From contig NZ_CP012040.1 in the NCBI RefSeq assembly GCF_001050135.1, positions 124,001 through 188,000 on the forward strand: a stretch of DNA of 64,000 bases, written 5' to 3'. The notes beneath the pieces are model-generated. The model did not search any database, was not told where the DNA came from, and saw only the letters and a list, made by a program, of their open reading frames with translations. Below, in pieces: positions 52,129-61,153 of the stretch (its first letter is position 1; every line of letters starts with the position of its first letter). The translations under genes were made by a program, and so were the position numbers. This stretch comes from Cyclobacterium amurskyense (GTDB lineage Bacteria; Bacteroidota; Bacteroidia; Cytophagales; Cyclobacteriaceae).

Positions 52129-53664
52129 CTATGAGTTTATGGCTTTTTCTAGTAAGTTATGGGTGATCTTTTGCACCCTAGGATCTGGCCCATGCGGCCT
52201 ACTATAATGGGACCAAGGCAAGGTATGTCCAGGAGGGCTACTCAATCCCATTGCCCAGAAAATGGTTGCTGCACTGAAAATAAAATTGCCTTTTGGACCC
52301 GGATAAACAACTGACTGGTAGGGACATGGGTTATCCCCACCTTGCCAGGCCGTACCTTCCGCTACAATTTCTAATCCCTCAATGTCTGCCGCATCTGCCT
52401 GATACTCCCAACCGATAAGCCCGGGAATACTTTCCCCTTTTTTCATGCCTGTACCTTTAAAAATCCAATGGTCAGGTTTTTTCACTGTCCAATCCCCTCC
52501 ACCATTAATAGGTTCTGTATTTCTTACGCCCATTAAGAGCCCTTCATCTGGACCTCGTTCGGGAAAAGGGCCATTTAACTTTTCCCTCAATACTGCATAA
52601 TCATTATTGGCACCATAAGGCCCGCCTCTAAATATCCTACGGTTAGGTTGGCCGGCTTCACTTGAGGTATAGGGTGCCACCCAACAAATAGAATTGCCGG
52701 AGAAAAACAATAAATTTACTCCTTGTTCTTTAAGTTTTTCCACACTTCTAAATTGCCTAATGTCCCAATATTCATCATGCCCAATGCTTAAGAAAGCCTT
52801 GGCTTTTAGTCCTCTGTCAGGGGTTAACAAATCTACATTGGAACAATAACTTACATCATAACCATGCTTCTCCAAAAAATAGGAAAATGGCATTTCAAAT
52901 GAAATAAATTCTCCTGAGCCGAAGGAAAGCGGATCATTGACAATGGCATCATATTGTCCTTGACGAGCATAGGGCCGATCAAAGCTTACCTGCGCCCAAG
53001 GGCCTTGGTTTCCCTTTGGATGGGTATAAATTGAATAATTATTAGGCCATTTGTTATAGGCCTGCCAAGTATTGTCGGAGCATTGAAATAATAAATCTGT
53101 TTCGCGCTCATCCTTGACAATAAATATCACATAACTTTCCCAATAAGGCGCTGAAGGGCTTTTAGGCAAGGTGCGCAATTTACCCAAATACACTCCACTC
53201 AGCCATTCTTCAGGAATCGTTATAGAAGTGGAAACCTCCCATTTGCATTCGTGGATATTCTTTTCACCTGGAGCAGGAGTGGCCTGTCGCTTACCTTTAA
53301 GAGGACCTGTCTTTTTCATCCATCGGCCTCCAGTTCCATTATAATAGCCTGTACGGTAAAAATCAATCTGGAAATCCTCTTCCGGATCAACTGACACCAT
53401 GATGTCCAAACTTTCTCCCGCCGTTAGACTTTGTCTGGAACAATACCCTTCTATCAGTGTAGAACGGTATTGTTTTTCGTCGGGTCTTACTCTGGTCAAC
53501 TGCCAAGAGCTGGTCCCTTCCTTTTTGTTTTCTTCCAGTATAAGGTTTTTCTTTTTAGTAGCAGGATTGGAAAAAGCGGGTGTGGACCCCAATGCCAAAG
53601 CAAATCCACTACCTGCACTTAATTTTATTGCGTCTCTCCTGGTGAGTTTATTGTTCTTAGCCAT
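52129..53664 (-). CDS. Tat-exported N,N-dimethylformamidase large-subunit-like protein
   Basis: A 511-residue protein with twin-arginine leader LTRRDAIKLSAGSGFALALG. It resembles the N,N-dimethylformamidase beta (large) subunit. IEGYCSRQSLTAGESLDIMVS and IDFYRTGYYNGTGGR open an Ig-like part, and YVIFIVKDERETDLLFQCSDNTWQAYNKW leads into the catalytic part with LSIGHDEYWDIRQF and LLFFSGNSICWVAPY. The GHDEYWD segment is the most likely iron site, by analogy with the known amidohydrolase, whose mononuclear iron is held by Tyr and Glu. No small subunit gene is present. It lies between ceramidase-like paralogues in one operon, so a shared amide-containing substrate is likely (inference). Confidence 0.85.
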   Translation of the reverse strand: MAKNNKLTRRDAIKLSAGSGFALALGSTPAFSNPATKKKNLILEENKKEGTSSWQLTRVRPDEKQYRSTLIEGYCSRQSLTAGESLDIMVSVDPEEDFQIDFYRTGYYNGTGGRWMKKTGPLKGKRQATPAPGEKNIHECKWEVSTSITIPEEWLSGVYLGKLRTLPKSPSAPYWESYVIFIVKDERETDLLFQCSDNTWQAYNKWPNNYSIYTHPKGNQGPWAQVSFDRPYARQGQYDAIVNDPLSFGSGEFISFEMPFSYFLEKHGYDVSYCSNVDLLTPDRGLKAKAFLSIGHDEYWDIRQFRSVEKLKEQGVNLLFFSGNSICWVAPYTSSEAGQPNRRIFRGGPYGANNDYAVLREKLNGPFPERGPDEGLLMGVRNTEPINGGGDWTVKKPDHWIFKGTGMKKGESIPGLIGWEYQADAADIEGLEIVAEGTAWQGGDNPCPYQSVVYPGPKGNFIFSAATIFWAMGLSSPPGHTLPWSHYSRPHGPDPRVQKITHNLLEKAINS

Positions 53665-53702
53665 TTTTAGAAATTGATGGTGTTTCTTCTACTATTAAGA
53701 TC

Positions 53703-53739
53703 TCGATAATTATTCTAAGTGTTACTTAGAAGTTATCGA
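53703..53739 (-). repeat. Inverted repeat spanning the stop codon between two operon genes
   Basis: TCGATAA and TTATCGA outer arms and TTCTAAGT/ACTTAGAA inner arms surround an AAC loop. On the minus strand the structure covers the last codons of the gene at 53722 and its stop. There is no U tract, so it may be an intercistronic processing or stabilising hairpin, not a terminator. Confidence 0.6.
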
Positions 53740-55272
53740 AGAGGATTTCAACTTGTCTAAAAGACCCAATAAATTAGAGGTAATCACATTTGATGCGTTT
53801 ACTTCCAGGTAGCTGGACCGTGCCCTCCATGTTTCATAACCACCCCATTCATGGTGCTTGGGAGTAGGAAGATAGCCATTGTAGCCGTTTGCCAGAGAAA
53901 CACTGAATGTTTGTTGAAAAGGACTTTTGGCTTTTATTTCCAAGCCTATTTCCACAAAAACCTCGCAAGGAACAGCTGTAATCGCTAAATCTCCAATTTG
54001 TAGTGCCTGAAGGATCAATTGCTTTTGGTCAGGAAAGTCATTTAGAAAAATAGTTTCTCTTGCATATAACTCATCTCTTTTAAGTAGAAGTGGTCCCTTT
54101 GCCTCAGCTACGATTTTTTTCGCTCTTTCTAGTTCGGCAGCATCTGGTTTCCTTACCCCAAGTGATACTTCTGTTTGTGCACTTGCCAACGGCACCCAGT
54201 CATGATAGGTAATGGTTTGGTATACTTTATAAGCTTCTGCAGCTACCTTATTGGCAACGATGGCCATTTTCTCATACTTTTCCACGGGTTTTGGCGCTGG
54301 TCCACCAAAATTTATATTATTGATGTCCCCACTAGTACCATTGGTCATTATGCCTACAAATTCAGGGTTTTGACGATCTGCTCCTATCATTTCACCAATT
54401 CGATTGGCAAACATTCCGAAATAATCAGCAGAAATATCCCCACTTTTAGTACCTCCTACATAGTGTAAGGAATAGTTAGCAAGTAAGGCAATGGGCTCCC
54501 CACTTAATGATTGAACAGAAATAATAGGCACTTCCGGATCAATTGGACCCGCAGGACCTGAAAGGTCCGGGTTTTCAAAACCTGGGTTCATCCTTACTTT
54601 ATCTTCTCCACCAAATGGGTTGGTAAAAGTTTTGCCCTCTTTCAATTTCCATCGACGGTTAAATACTTCACTGGGCTCCTGACCTACGCCCCAGCCTATC
54701 CTTGCTGGTTCCAGGTTATTATTCGCTCTAATGATAGCATCAGCGGCCCGCTCTTCCAAAAAGACCAAATATTCTGGATCATAGGTACTTCCGAAAACGG
54801 AACATGCTGTACCTCCGGAATGCGTATGAATAGAGGAAATCAACATATTCTCTACGGGAATATCTGTATAAGACGCTGCTCTTTTTTTGGCATTGTCTAA
54901 GGTTTCCCTATAGGCCATACACAGGTCCAATGTTACAATTGCTATTTTTGTATTTCCATCATCTAAAACCAACCCCCTGGCATGAGTGTCATCATGGATA
55001 TGTTTGGCAAAATCTTCTTGAAAATTACCATTGATTGAGGTGCCAATTTTAGGAGTAATTACACTTAGGGCAGCACCTGCCTTAAAAATTTTTGCTGCTC
55101 CTTCATTTTGTGCGGTAAGGTTCCCTACCCCTGTTATTAAAAAAACTAAAGTGAGTAATAAGCACAAGTATTTCTCGAGCTTTGACTTAAAATTCCAATC
55201 GGCGATATTCATTGTAATCATGTTTTGGTTGTTTGTGGTTTTGTAGATTGATAAAAGTATTGGGTAGTACAT
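53722..55272 (-). CDS. Neutral/alkaline ceramidase-like protein, secreted (paralogue 1)
   Basis: The frame allows 516 residues from ATG 55272, but an internal Met (MITMNIADWNFK) would give a more compact leader; the signal peptide hydrophobic core is YLCLLLTLVFLITGVG, ending LTAQ. The core matches the ceramidase-like family: GAALSVITPKIGTSINGNF, IAIVTLDLCM, MLISSIHTHSGG (zinc His pair), ANYSLHYVGG and MTNGTSGDINN. As first gene it heads the leftward operon. It keeps the C-terminal segment (TAVPCEVFVEIGLEIKAKSP, NGYNGYLPTPKHHEWGGYET) but lacks the large C-terminal domain of true ceramidases. Substrate unknown. Confidence 0.87.
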   Translation of the reverse strand: MYYPILLSIYKTTNNQNMITMNIADWNFKSKLEKYLCLLLTLVFLITGVGNLTAQNEGAAKIFKAGAALSVITPKIGTSINGNFQEDFAKHIHDDTHARGLVLDDGNTKIAIVTLDLCMAYRETLDNAKKRAASYTDIPVENMLISSIHTHSGGTACSVFGSTYDPEYLVFLEERAADAIIRANNNLEPARIGWGVGQEPSEVFNRRWKLKEGKTFTNPFGGEDKVRMNPGFENPDLSGPAGPIDPEVPIISVQSLSGEPIALLANYSLHYVGGTKSGDISADYFGMFANRIGEMIGADRQNPEFVGIMTNGTSGDINNINFGGPAPKPVEKYEKMAIVANKVAAEAYKVYQTITYHDWVPLASAQTEVSLGVRKPDAAELERAKKIVAEAKGPLLLKRDELYARETIFLNDFPDQKQLILQALQIGDLAITAVPCEVFVEIGLEIKAKSPFQQTFSVSLANGYNGYLPTPKHHEWGGYETWRARSSYLEVNASNVITSNLLGLLDKLKSSSITSK

Positions 55273-55629
55273 TATTTACCTAAAATAATCAGATTTAGGT
55301 AAAAAAGGGAATTCTTTTACTTTTTAGGCTTCAATATTATATTAATGCAAGGTTTAGGGGATAGTCAGTAAAATTGAATGCCTATGGATAGGGTTTTCCT
55401 TATTTTATTCAAATTAAAACAAGCAATACAATTTCAATTAACCGCATATTTCAAGTAAAAACCCTCAAGTTCCTTCTTGTTTTCAGGCTGACAAAAAAAA
55501 GGTTCTAACTAATGAAACTAAAGATTCAATCGATCTATTATTTGGTCATATAAGAATCCATTTCGACCCTTATTGTATCATCTGAGCTAGGCGCAAGAAA
55601 CTAAAAAAACATTACAGAATGCATATTAA
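55273..55629. other. Intergenic region upstream of the ceramidase-like operon
   Basis: AT-rich and free of coding frames. It should hold the promoter of the leftward operon starting at 55272. I found no repeat and no convincing promoter motif. Confidence 0.35.
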
Positions 55630-55662
55630 AAAAAAGGGCAATGGGATTACCCAATGCCCTTT
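55630..55662 (-). terminator. Intrinsic terminator of the GT2-GH fusion gene
   Basis: On the minus strand AAAGGGCATTGGG pairs with CCCATTGCCCTTT, followed by a run of T residues. It starts only a few bases after the stop codon at 55669. Confidence 0.85.
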
Positions 55663-55668
55663 ACGAAG

Positions 55669-58600
55669 TCAATAATTTGCGGCCACCAATGGTCTTGAAG
55701 CGGTAATGACATTTCCATGTTCATCATAGGCATACAGGTAAACTCTGGATTTATTTTTTGGCATTTCAATTTCTACGTACTGGAAAGCTTCTTTCTCATT
55801 GAGCACAGGGTTGTAGTTCTTCCATGTTTCATCTTCATAGACTTTCCATTCATACTTCAATTTCCCAGGATAATCATTCAAAGTAGCTGCACTTAACCAT
55901 ATTTTCTCTCCAGCTTTTAAATTTTGCCATTGACCAACGATATATAAATCAGGAAAAGCATTTTCAGGAATACCTTCTTTTTTCCAGGCACTGCTTAAAA
56001 AGTGGTAAGAAGGCTTTAAGTTTCCATTAAAATCTGTAATTCCAAACCAGGTTGCTGTTCCTTCAAACCTGTCCTGCCAGCTAAAGGCAAAACCACCGAG
56101 ATTTTTACCTTTATTGCCCTCTATATGCGTTTCCCATTGGTGTTGATAAGATTGCCCTTTAACCTTCGATGAAAGTTCTATGAGCAGGGTATCATTTCTA
56201 AAATCTCCCAATTCTTTATTCCAATAACCTTTTGGGCCAAACTCAGTCACTACATAAGGGCTTTCCGGATAATATTTTTGAAATATTTCACTCAATTGGC
56301 TGATATTGTCTTCATAATAGGAATTCACTCCTATGGCATCTATAGAAGGCGCATAATGTTTAAAGTCGTGAATAGCAGCCAACAGTCTAACATTATCATG
56401 TTCCTCTGAAGAAAAAACAGGGCGATTTGGATCTATTTCATGAATTTCAACTGCCAGATTTTCCAAGAAGGAGATATACTTTCTTCGGACGATGGTCAAG
56501 TATGGCTCTCCATAATATTTCTTAAGTAGGCCCCATGTTTCATTGCCAATATTCCAGGCTATAATATTTTTCTGACCCTTATTTTTCCTGACATTTTTTA
56601 ATACTTTTTCCTTGTAGTCCGCTAAAGTACTGTGGTCACTGAAATAATCAGTTTTTGGATCAAACCAAAAACCATACATAATTTTTAATTCATGGGCATT
56701 TGCTTCCTTGAATATATTTCTATCATAAATACTGGGCTCATACCTTCTTATGGTGTTTGCTCCCGAGGCCTTAATTTTATTAAAATCTTCTTGAACCTGT
56801 TTTCTTGAAAGGGGTTTAAACCCTTCCTCCCAGTCATGACCGTTGTTGTAACAAATTCCTTTCATATAAAAAGGTTCTCCCGAGATATCCATGACAAAAC
56901 CTCCTTTATCCTCACCAATCCCTACTCTTTTCTCAGAAGCAAGTTGAACTTTTGATGAAAATCCACCATTTAAATCTATTGGATCAAAATTTTGGAGTTC
57001 CGATGCCACGCTTTCGAGATCAAAAGTCCAGTCTATATTTGAAGCTTTTGCATCAGGTCTCCAATTAGTAATCCAATTCTTATCCCTGTCACTATAAAAC
57101 ATCACCAATGCATTAATCTCGGCGTAATCTTCCCGAATTTGCGGAAGTGATTCATTTACCCAACCTGCTGCATTGTAACTGTAGTTTGTGGCACCAAATT
57201 CTGCCAGCATTACAGGAAGTTCCAATTGATGTTGCTTTATTTCCTTTCTGAAAGGAAGGTAAATCTCTTTAAAAGTAAGGCTTTTATGATGGATAGCTGC
57301 TGAATCATAATTCAAAGCTGTCAGACCTATCCAATCCACAAGTTCAGTAATGCTACTATCTTTGCCATAAGGAAAATAACTTGAAACAGCAGCTGGCGAC
57401 CAAGGATTAAATACCCAGGTAACATTCTGAACGCCAATAGATTCAAATTTATAATGAATATATTCCCAGGCTTCCTTAAATTCTTCCGGTGTATTTTCGC
57501 CAGTTTCTGACCAGGGGTACATAGGGTTATCCATTTCATGGGCAAACCGAAGAAAAACCGGAGCATCAAGCGCCTTAATTGCATATGCCATGGAATGGAT
57601 ATAATCATCAAACACCCCCTCCGTAATGTGTTTAAACACCTTTTTATTTTCTTTTAATTCAGGAACTTCCTCTTGATTTTCAAATAGATTGGTCCAGGGT
57701 TCCCAAGTAATCATGGGAATATGGCCCTCCTGAATTATCGCATCCCATTGATCCACAGGCAAGGACTCATCTGACCAAGATAGGTAAGTTGAGACAATGG
57801 CCATTTTAGCACCGGTTTTTTGTTCAACTGAATGGATTAGTGCTGTATCCGAGTTATCATCAAATGAAGGGAGAAATATACCGAGGTAAAACCCTCCTCT
57901 TTCTTTGTCTAATTCAGAGGTAATTACTTTATCAAAAAGATCCAATTTAAAGTTGACTGCATTTAACAACAGAAAAAGGCTAAAAAAGGCAGGCAAAACT
58001 ATAGCTACCGGAAAAGAAAAAGTACTCAGCTTAACATAGGTAAGCTCTGCTTTTCTAAGGACAAATATATTTTTAAAATCATACCAAAGGTACCTTGATT
58101 TTCTCACTATGTCAGATTGCCCCATAAAAAAGGCAAAAGAAAAAGAAAAGCCATTGACAAGGGCAAATCCAGCCATGAGGAAACTGTAGGGCTGCCAATC
58201 TTTATTCAGCCCATAAAAAGCGGCAGAAAAGGAAAGTAATGCGATAACCAGATTAGGTAAACCCAAAACAAAATCTCCCTTTGATGAGTGTTCTTTTGGA
58301 GTAGGAATATAAGGTACTTTAACATTGATTAAGGTATAAATAAATCCAGTGAGGTAAATCCACCAGGTTCCGAGCCGAAGGAAGCCACCCATCAAATGAA
58401 TTCCCTTTTCTTCAGCGTCATGCAACCATTTCTGGGCATCATAGCGCTGGTAAAGGCCAACTATTAAAAAAGGTGTAAAAATAGCAAAAAACACAACCGG
58501 ATTTAACTCCCATGGGTAATCACCAGAAATCAGTGAATAAATAGGTACTCCAACATCCACCAGGCCTATCAAGCCCGAAAGAAAATACAAGGGAACCAGA

Positions 58601-59562
58601 GAATAATGAATTTTTTGTCTTAAAGAAAATTTTGAGAACAAACCTGGGACCACATTAAATAAAAGATCAAAAGTGCCTCTACTCCATTTAAGTTGTTGCT
58701 GATAAAATGCACCGAGACTATTCGGAACTAAACCCAAAGACAAAACCTTAGGCACATAAACAGATGTCCAACCTTTGGCGTGTAAAAGCATTGAAGTATG
58801 CATATCCTCAGTTAATCCTGCCGCATGCCCTCCAATTGAGTCCAGAGCCACTCTTCTGAAGGTACAATTGGCACCTATAGCCTGTGCTGTTCCATATTCA
58901 CTCATAGCCTCCATATATGGCCCATAGAATAGGTATGTCTGCTCTGCGGCTCCTTGAGCGACCAGTGAATCAGCTTGATTTTTGTAGGCCTGTACTACCT
59001 GAGCATAGCCCACCTTAGGATCATCAAACGCACCAACCACATAATCTAAAAAGTCAGGAAAAGGAACATGGTCTGGGTCAAGAATTACACATAACTCACC
59101 CTTGGCAGACTTTAGAGCATTGTTAATATTTCCGGCTTTTGCATTTTCATGGGTTTCTCTGGTAATATGGATTACACCCAATTTATTGCAAAGTGCCTTA
59201 AGCTTAGGGTCATTACCCTCATCACAAAGATAATTGGTATGTGGGTACCTTACCGACACCATGCCCTTAAGCGTTGCTTCAATCATCTCAAAAGGTTCAC
59301 CTGGACATGCAGTAGTTAACATATCTACAGTATAGGTCTTTTTACCAGCATATTTCTCAGGCCTTCCTTTGGTTTTGAGGGTTGAAAAATGATACCACTC
59401 AAAAAAGATTTTTATTAGCTTAAAAAGTAGCGAAATACCAAGCAGTACATACAACACCGGATGGCCTACACCCACATATTTAAAAAATCCAAATATAAAA
59501 ATGACAAAAGTGCTTAAAAACAAAAAATTCAACACCTTTCTTTTTAAAACTGCTGCTTTCAT
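55669..59562 (-). CDS. Tripartite membrane glycan enzyme: GT2 (cellulose-synthase-like) + GH26-like + GH2-like domains
   Basis: A 1297-residue protein. Two N-terminal spans (about 10-55) precede a processive GT2 domain with LDPDHVPFP near 163 (DxD), LTEDMH near 249 and QQLKWSRG near 293 (the Q-x-x-R-W motif, here with Lys). A bundle of about six spans follows, and a further span near 520-545. Residues about 565-870 are a GH26-like barrel with acid/base Glu in LRFAHEMDNPMYPWS near 674 and nucleophile Glu in LAEFGATNYS near 783. Residues about 885-1200 are a GH2/GH5-like barrel with NIGNETWG near 1006 and VTEFGPKG near 1105. An Ig-like tail ends the protein. All catalytic pairs appear intact. 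Probably it makes and trims or edits a beta-glycan such as mannan or glucan (inference). Confidence 0.9.
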   Translation of the reverse strand: MKAAVLKRKVLNFLFLSTFVIFIFGFFKYVGVGHPVLYVLLGISLLFKLIKIFFEWYHFSTLKTKGRPEKYAGKKTYTVDMLTTACPGEPFEMIEATLKGMVSVRYPHTNYLCDEGNDPKLKALCNKLGVIHITRETHENAKAGNINNALKSAKGELCVILDPDHVPFPDFLDYVVGAFDDPKVGYAQVVQAYKNQADSLVAQGAAEQTYLFYGPYMEAMSEYGTAQAIGANCTFRRVALDSIGGHAAGLTEDMHTSMLLHAKGWTSVYVPKVLSLGLVPNSLGAFYQQQLKWSRGTFDLLFNVVPGLFSKFSLRQKIHYSLVPLYFLSGLIGLVDVGVPIYSLISGDYPWELNPVVFFAIFTPFLIVGLYQRYDAQKWLHDAEEKGIHLMGGFLRLGTWWIYLTGFIYTLINVKVPYIPTPKEHSSKGDFVLGLPNLVIALLSFSAAFYGLNKDWQPYSFLMAGFALVNGFSFSFAFFMGQSDIVRKSRYLWYDFKNIFVLRKAELTYVKLSTFSFPVAIVLPAFFSLFLLLNAVNFKLDLFDKVITSELDKERGGFYLGIFLPSFDDNSDTALIHSVEQKTGAKMAIVSTYLSWSDESLPVDQWDAIIQEGHIPMITWEPWTNLFENQEEVPELKENKKVFKHITEGVFDDYIHSMAYAIKALDAPVFLRFAHEMDNPMYPWSETGENTPEEFKEAWEYIHYKFESIGVQNVTWVFNPWSPAAVSSYFPYGKDSSITELVDWIGLTALNYDSAAIHHKSLTFKEIYLPFRKEIKQHQLELPVMLAEFGATNYSYNAAGWVNESLPQIREDYAEINALVMFYSDRDKNWITNWRPDAKASNIDWTFDLESVASELQNFDPIDLNGGFSSKVQLASEKRVGIGEDKGGFVMDISGEPFYMKGICYNNGHDWEEGFKPLSRKQVQEDFNKIKASGANTIRRYEPSIYDRNIFKEANAHELKIMYGFWFDPKTDYFSDHSTLADYKEKVLKNVRKNKGQKNIIAWNIGNETWGLLKKYYGEPYLTIVRRKYISFLENLAVEIHEIDPNRPVFSSEEHDNVRLLAAIHDFKHYAPSIDAIGVNSYYEDNISQLSEIFQKYYPESPYVVTEFGPKGYWNKELGDFRNDTLLIELSSKVKGQSYQHQWETHIEGNKGKNLGGFAFSWQDRFEGTATWFGITDFNGNLKPSYHFLSSAWKKEGIPENAFPDLYIVGQWQNLKAGEKIWLSAATLNDYPGKLKYEWKVYEDETWKNYNPVLNEKEAFQYVEIEMPKNKSRVYLYAYDEHGNVITASRPLVAANY

Positions 59563-59616
59563 AAGAATTATTATTTAATGCAAATAACACTAAATTATAT
59601 TTAAAAAGCAATTTAT

Positions 59617-59624
59617 TATATTTG
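59617..59624 (+). promoter_or_regulatory. Candidate Bacteroidota -7 promoter element (TATATTTG)
   Basis: TATATTTG fits the TAnnTTTG consensus of Bacteroidota sigma factors and lies about 90 bp before the lipoprotein gene start at 59714, within the 151-bp divergent region. No good TTTG is found at the -33 position, so support is modest. Confidence 0.3.
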
Positions 59625-59713
59625 AATATTTTTTACTTACATTTACAGCACAAATTAAGATAAGGCATATCTTTTTTACCTTTCAAATATTTTAATTAAG
59701 CTCAACAGAAATC

Positions 59714-61018
59714 ATGATTAGAATAATACAATCGAATCTTACTTATTTTTATATTATTTGTATTTTACCAATGCTTATTAGTTGTAAATATGATAATGAT
59801 TTAACTATTTCTCCTGCAGTAGAAGTAAGGTACACGGAAGGAAAAGCACAACTTTACCGAAACGGGAACCCCTATTTTATAAAAGGGGCTAGTGGCATTG
59901 ATAATCTTGAAAAAGTTTCAGCTTATGGGGGCAATTCTATTCGAACCTGGAGCGTACACAATGCGGGTGAAATTTTGGACAAAGCGGAAGCATTAGGTTT
60001 AACGGTTACCCTAGGACTGGAAATTGGTCGGCCTTATTGGGGTGAAGATTTTAAATATTGGAATATTCTTGAAGTCAATAAAAAAATAGAAGAATTAAAG
60101 CCTTTTATAGAAAAATACAAAAATCATCCTGCGCTCCTGATGTGGGGGGTGGGCAATGAAGTCAGTTTAAAAGGGGGGTCAAGGTATTTGATATATTATA
60201 CCATCAACAGAATTGCCAAGATGATCAAAAAAACAGATCCCAATCATCCCGTCATGACAGCTATAAATGTCAAAACGATAGGACGAGGAAAATACCTGAT
60301 GCCAGATGTCGATATATTAGGATATAATGGATTCGGATTGATCAAGCACTTCTTTGAAGACAATAAAAATTATAAAAACAAAGGATGGGGAAGAGCATAC
60401 ATTTTCTCAGAATGGGGAGTACCTGGTCACTGGGAAGTAAAAGACACAGCATGGGGTGCACCCTATGAGCTGAGCACCAAGCAAAAAATTAACTTTCTAC
60501 AACAATATTGGGAATTAATGAATCAGGATACCACTTCTTTTTTAGGGAGTTATGCCTTCTACTGGGGGAATAAGTTTGAAATTACTGATACTTGGTTTAG
60601 CCAGTTTTCTACCGAAGGGGAGAACTCAGAGACTGTACAATACATACAAAGTCTCTGGAAAGGTGAAGCATTTCATAGCAATCTACCTGAAATTTTTAAC
60701 ATTAGTTTTAACGACCGACCCGGACAAAGCAATCAATACCTGGCTGCAGATTCCTTGTATTTTGCCTTTCCTATAACAGATTTTGATGATTTATCAGCCC
60801 TGAAATTTAAGTGGGAAATAAGACCTGAAGAGGCCAAGTTTTATGAACTTGATGATTACCAACACAACATGAGCTACCTAATGGAAGCCGATAGTGCATC
60901 TACGCTGAAATTTAGGACCCCAAAAAACGAAGGCCCATACAGAATTTATGTGTATATATCAGATGACAGTGGCAATTACACTTCTCATAACCTTCCTTTT
61001 TATGTAGTTAATCAATAG
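59714..61018 (+). CDS. GH2/GH5-like glycosidase lipoprotein, related to the C-terminal end of the GT2 fusion
   Basis: A 434-residue lipoprotein (MLISC, Cys24). A TIM barrel covers about 35-320. It has RNGNPYFIKGASGIDNLEK at its start, acid/base Glu in MWGVGNEVSLKGG near 148 and nucleophile Glu in FSEWGVPGHW near 234. A beta-sandwich (about 330-434) follows, with LKFKWEIRPEEAKFYE and PYRIYVYISDDSGN. The same order of barrel and tail ends the 55669 protein (LKYEWKVYEDETWK, RVYLYAYDEHGN), so the two are paralogous over about 400 residues. It is divergently transcribed with 151 bp between starts and probably coregulated. It would act outside the inner membrane on the glycan made by its neighbour (inference). 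Confidence 0.87.
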   Translation: MIRIIQSNLTYFYIICILPMLISCKYDNDLTISPAVEVRYTEGKAQLYRNGNPYFIKGASGIDNLEKVSAYGGNSIRTWSVHNAGEILDKAEALGLTVTLGLEIGRPYWGEDFKYWNILEVNKKIEELKPFIEKYKNHPALLMWGVGNEVSLKGGSRYLIYYTINRIAKMIKKTDPNHPVMTAINVKTIGRGKYLMPDVDILGYNGFGLIKHFFEDNKNYKNKGWGRAYIFSEWGVPGHWEVKDTAWGAPYELSTKQKINFLQQYWELMNQDTTSFLGSYAFYWGNKFEITDTWFSQFSTEGENSETVQYIQSLWKGEAFHSNLPEIFNISFNDRPGQSNQYLAADSLYFAFPITDFDDLSALKFKWEIRPEEAKFYELDDYQHNMSYLMEADSASTLKFRTPKNEGPYRIYVYISDDSGNYTSHNLPFYVVNQ

Positions 61019-61064
61019 CATAATGAACTCCGGAATATCCATGTCTCTGAAATTTTTATTGGGT

Positions 61065-61103
61065 AATTACGGAAAGGATGGTATAGCTATCCTTTCCGTA
61101 ATT
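61065..61103 (+). terminator. Intrinsic terminator after the glycosidase lipoprotein
   Basis: Near-perfect 15-bp arms AATTACGGAAAGGAT (61065-61079) and ATCCTTTCCGTAATT (61089-61103) enclose a 9-nt loop and are followed by TAACTCA. It is strong enough to be used in both directions. Confidence 0.75.
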
Positions 61104-61153
61104 TAACTCACTCCGACCTCAATTTTAGAATTATTCCTTCTAAGAAACGATTT

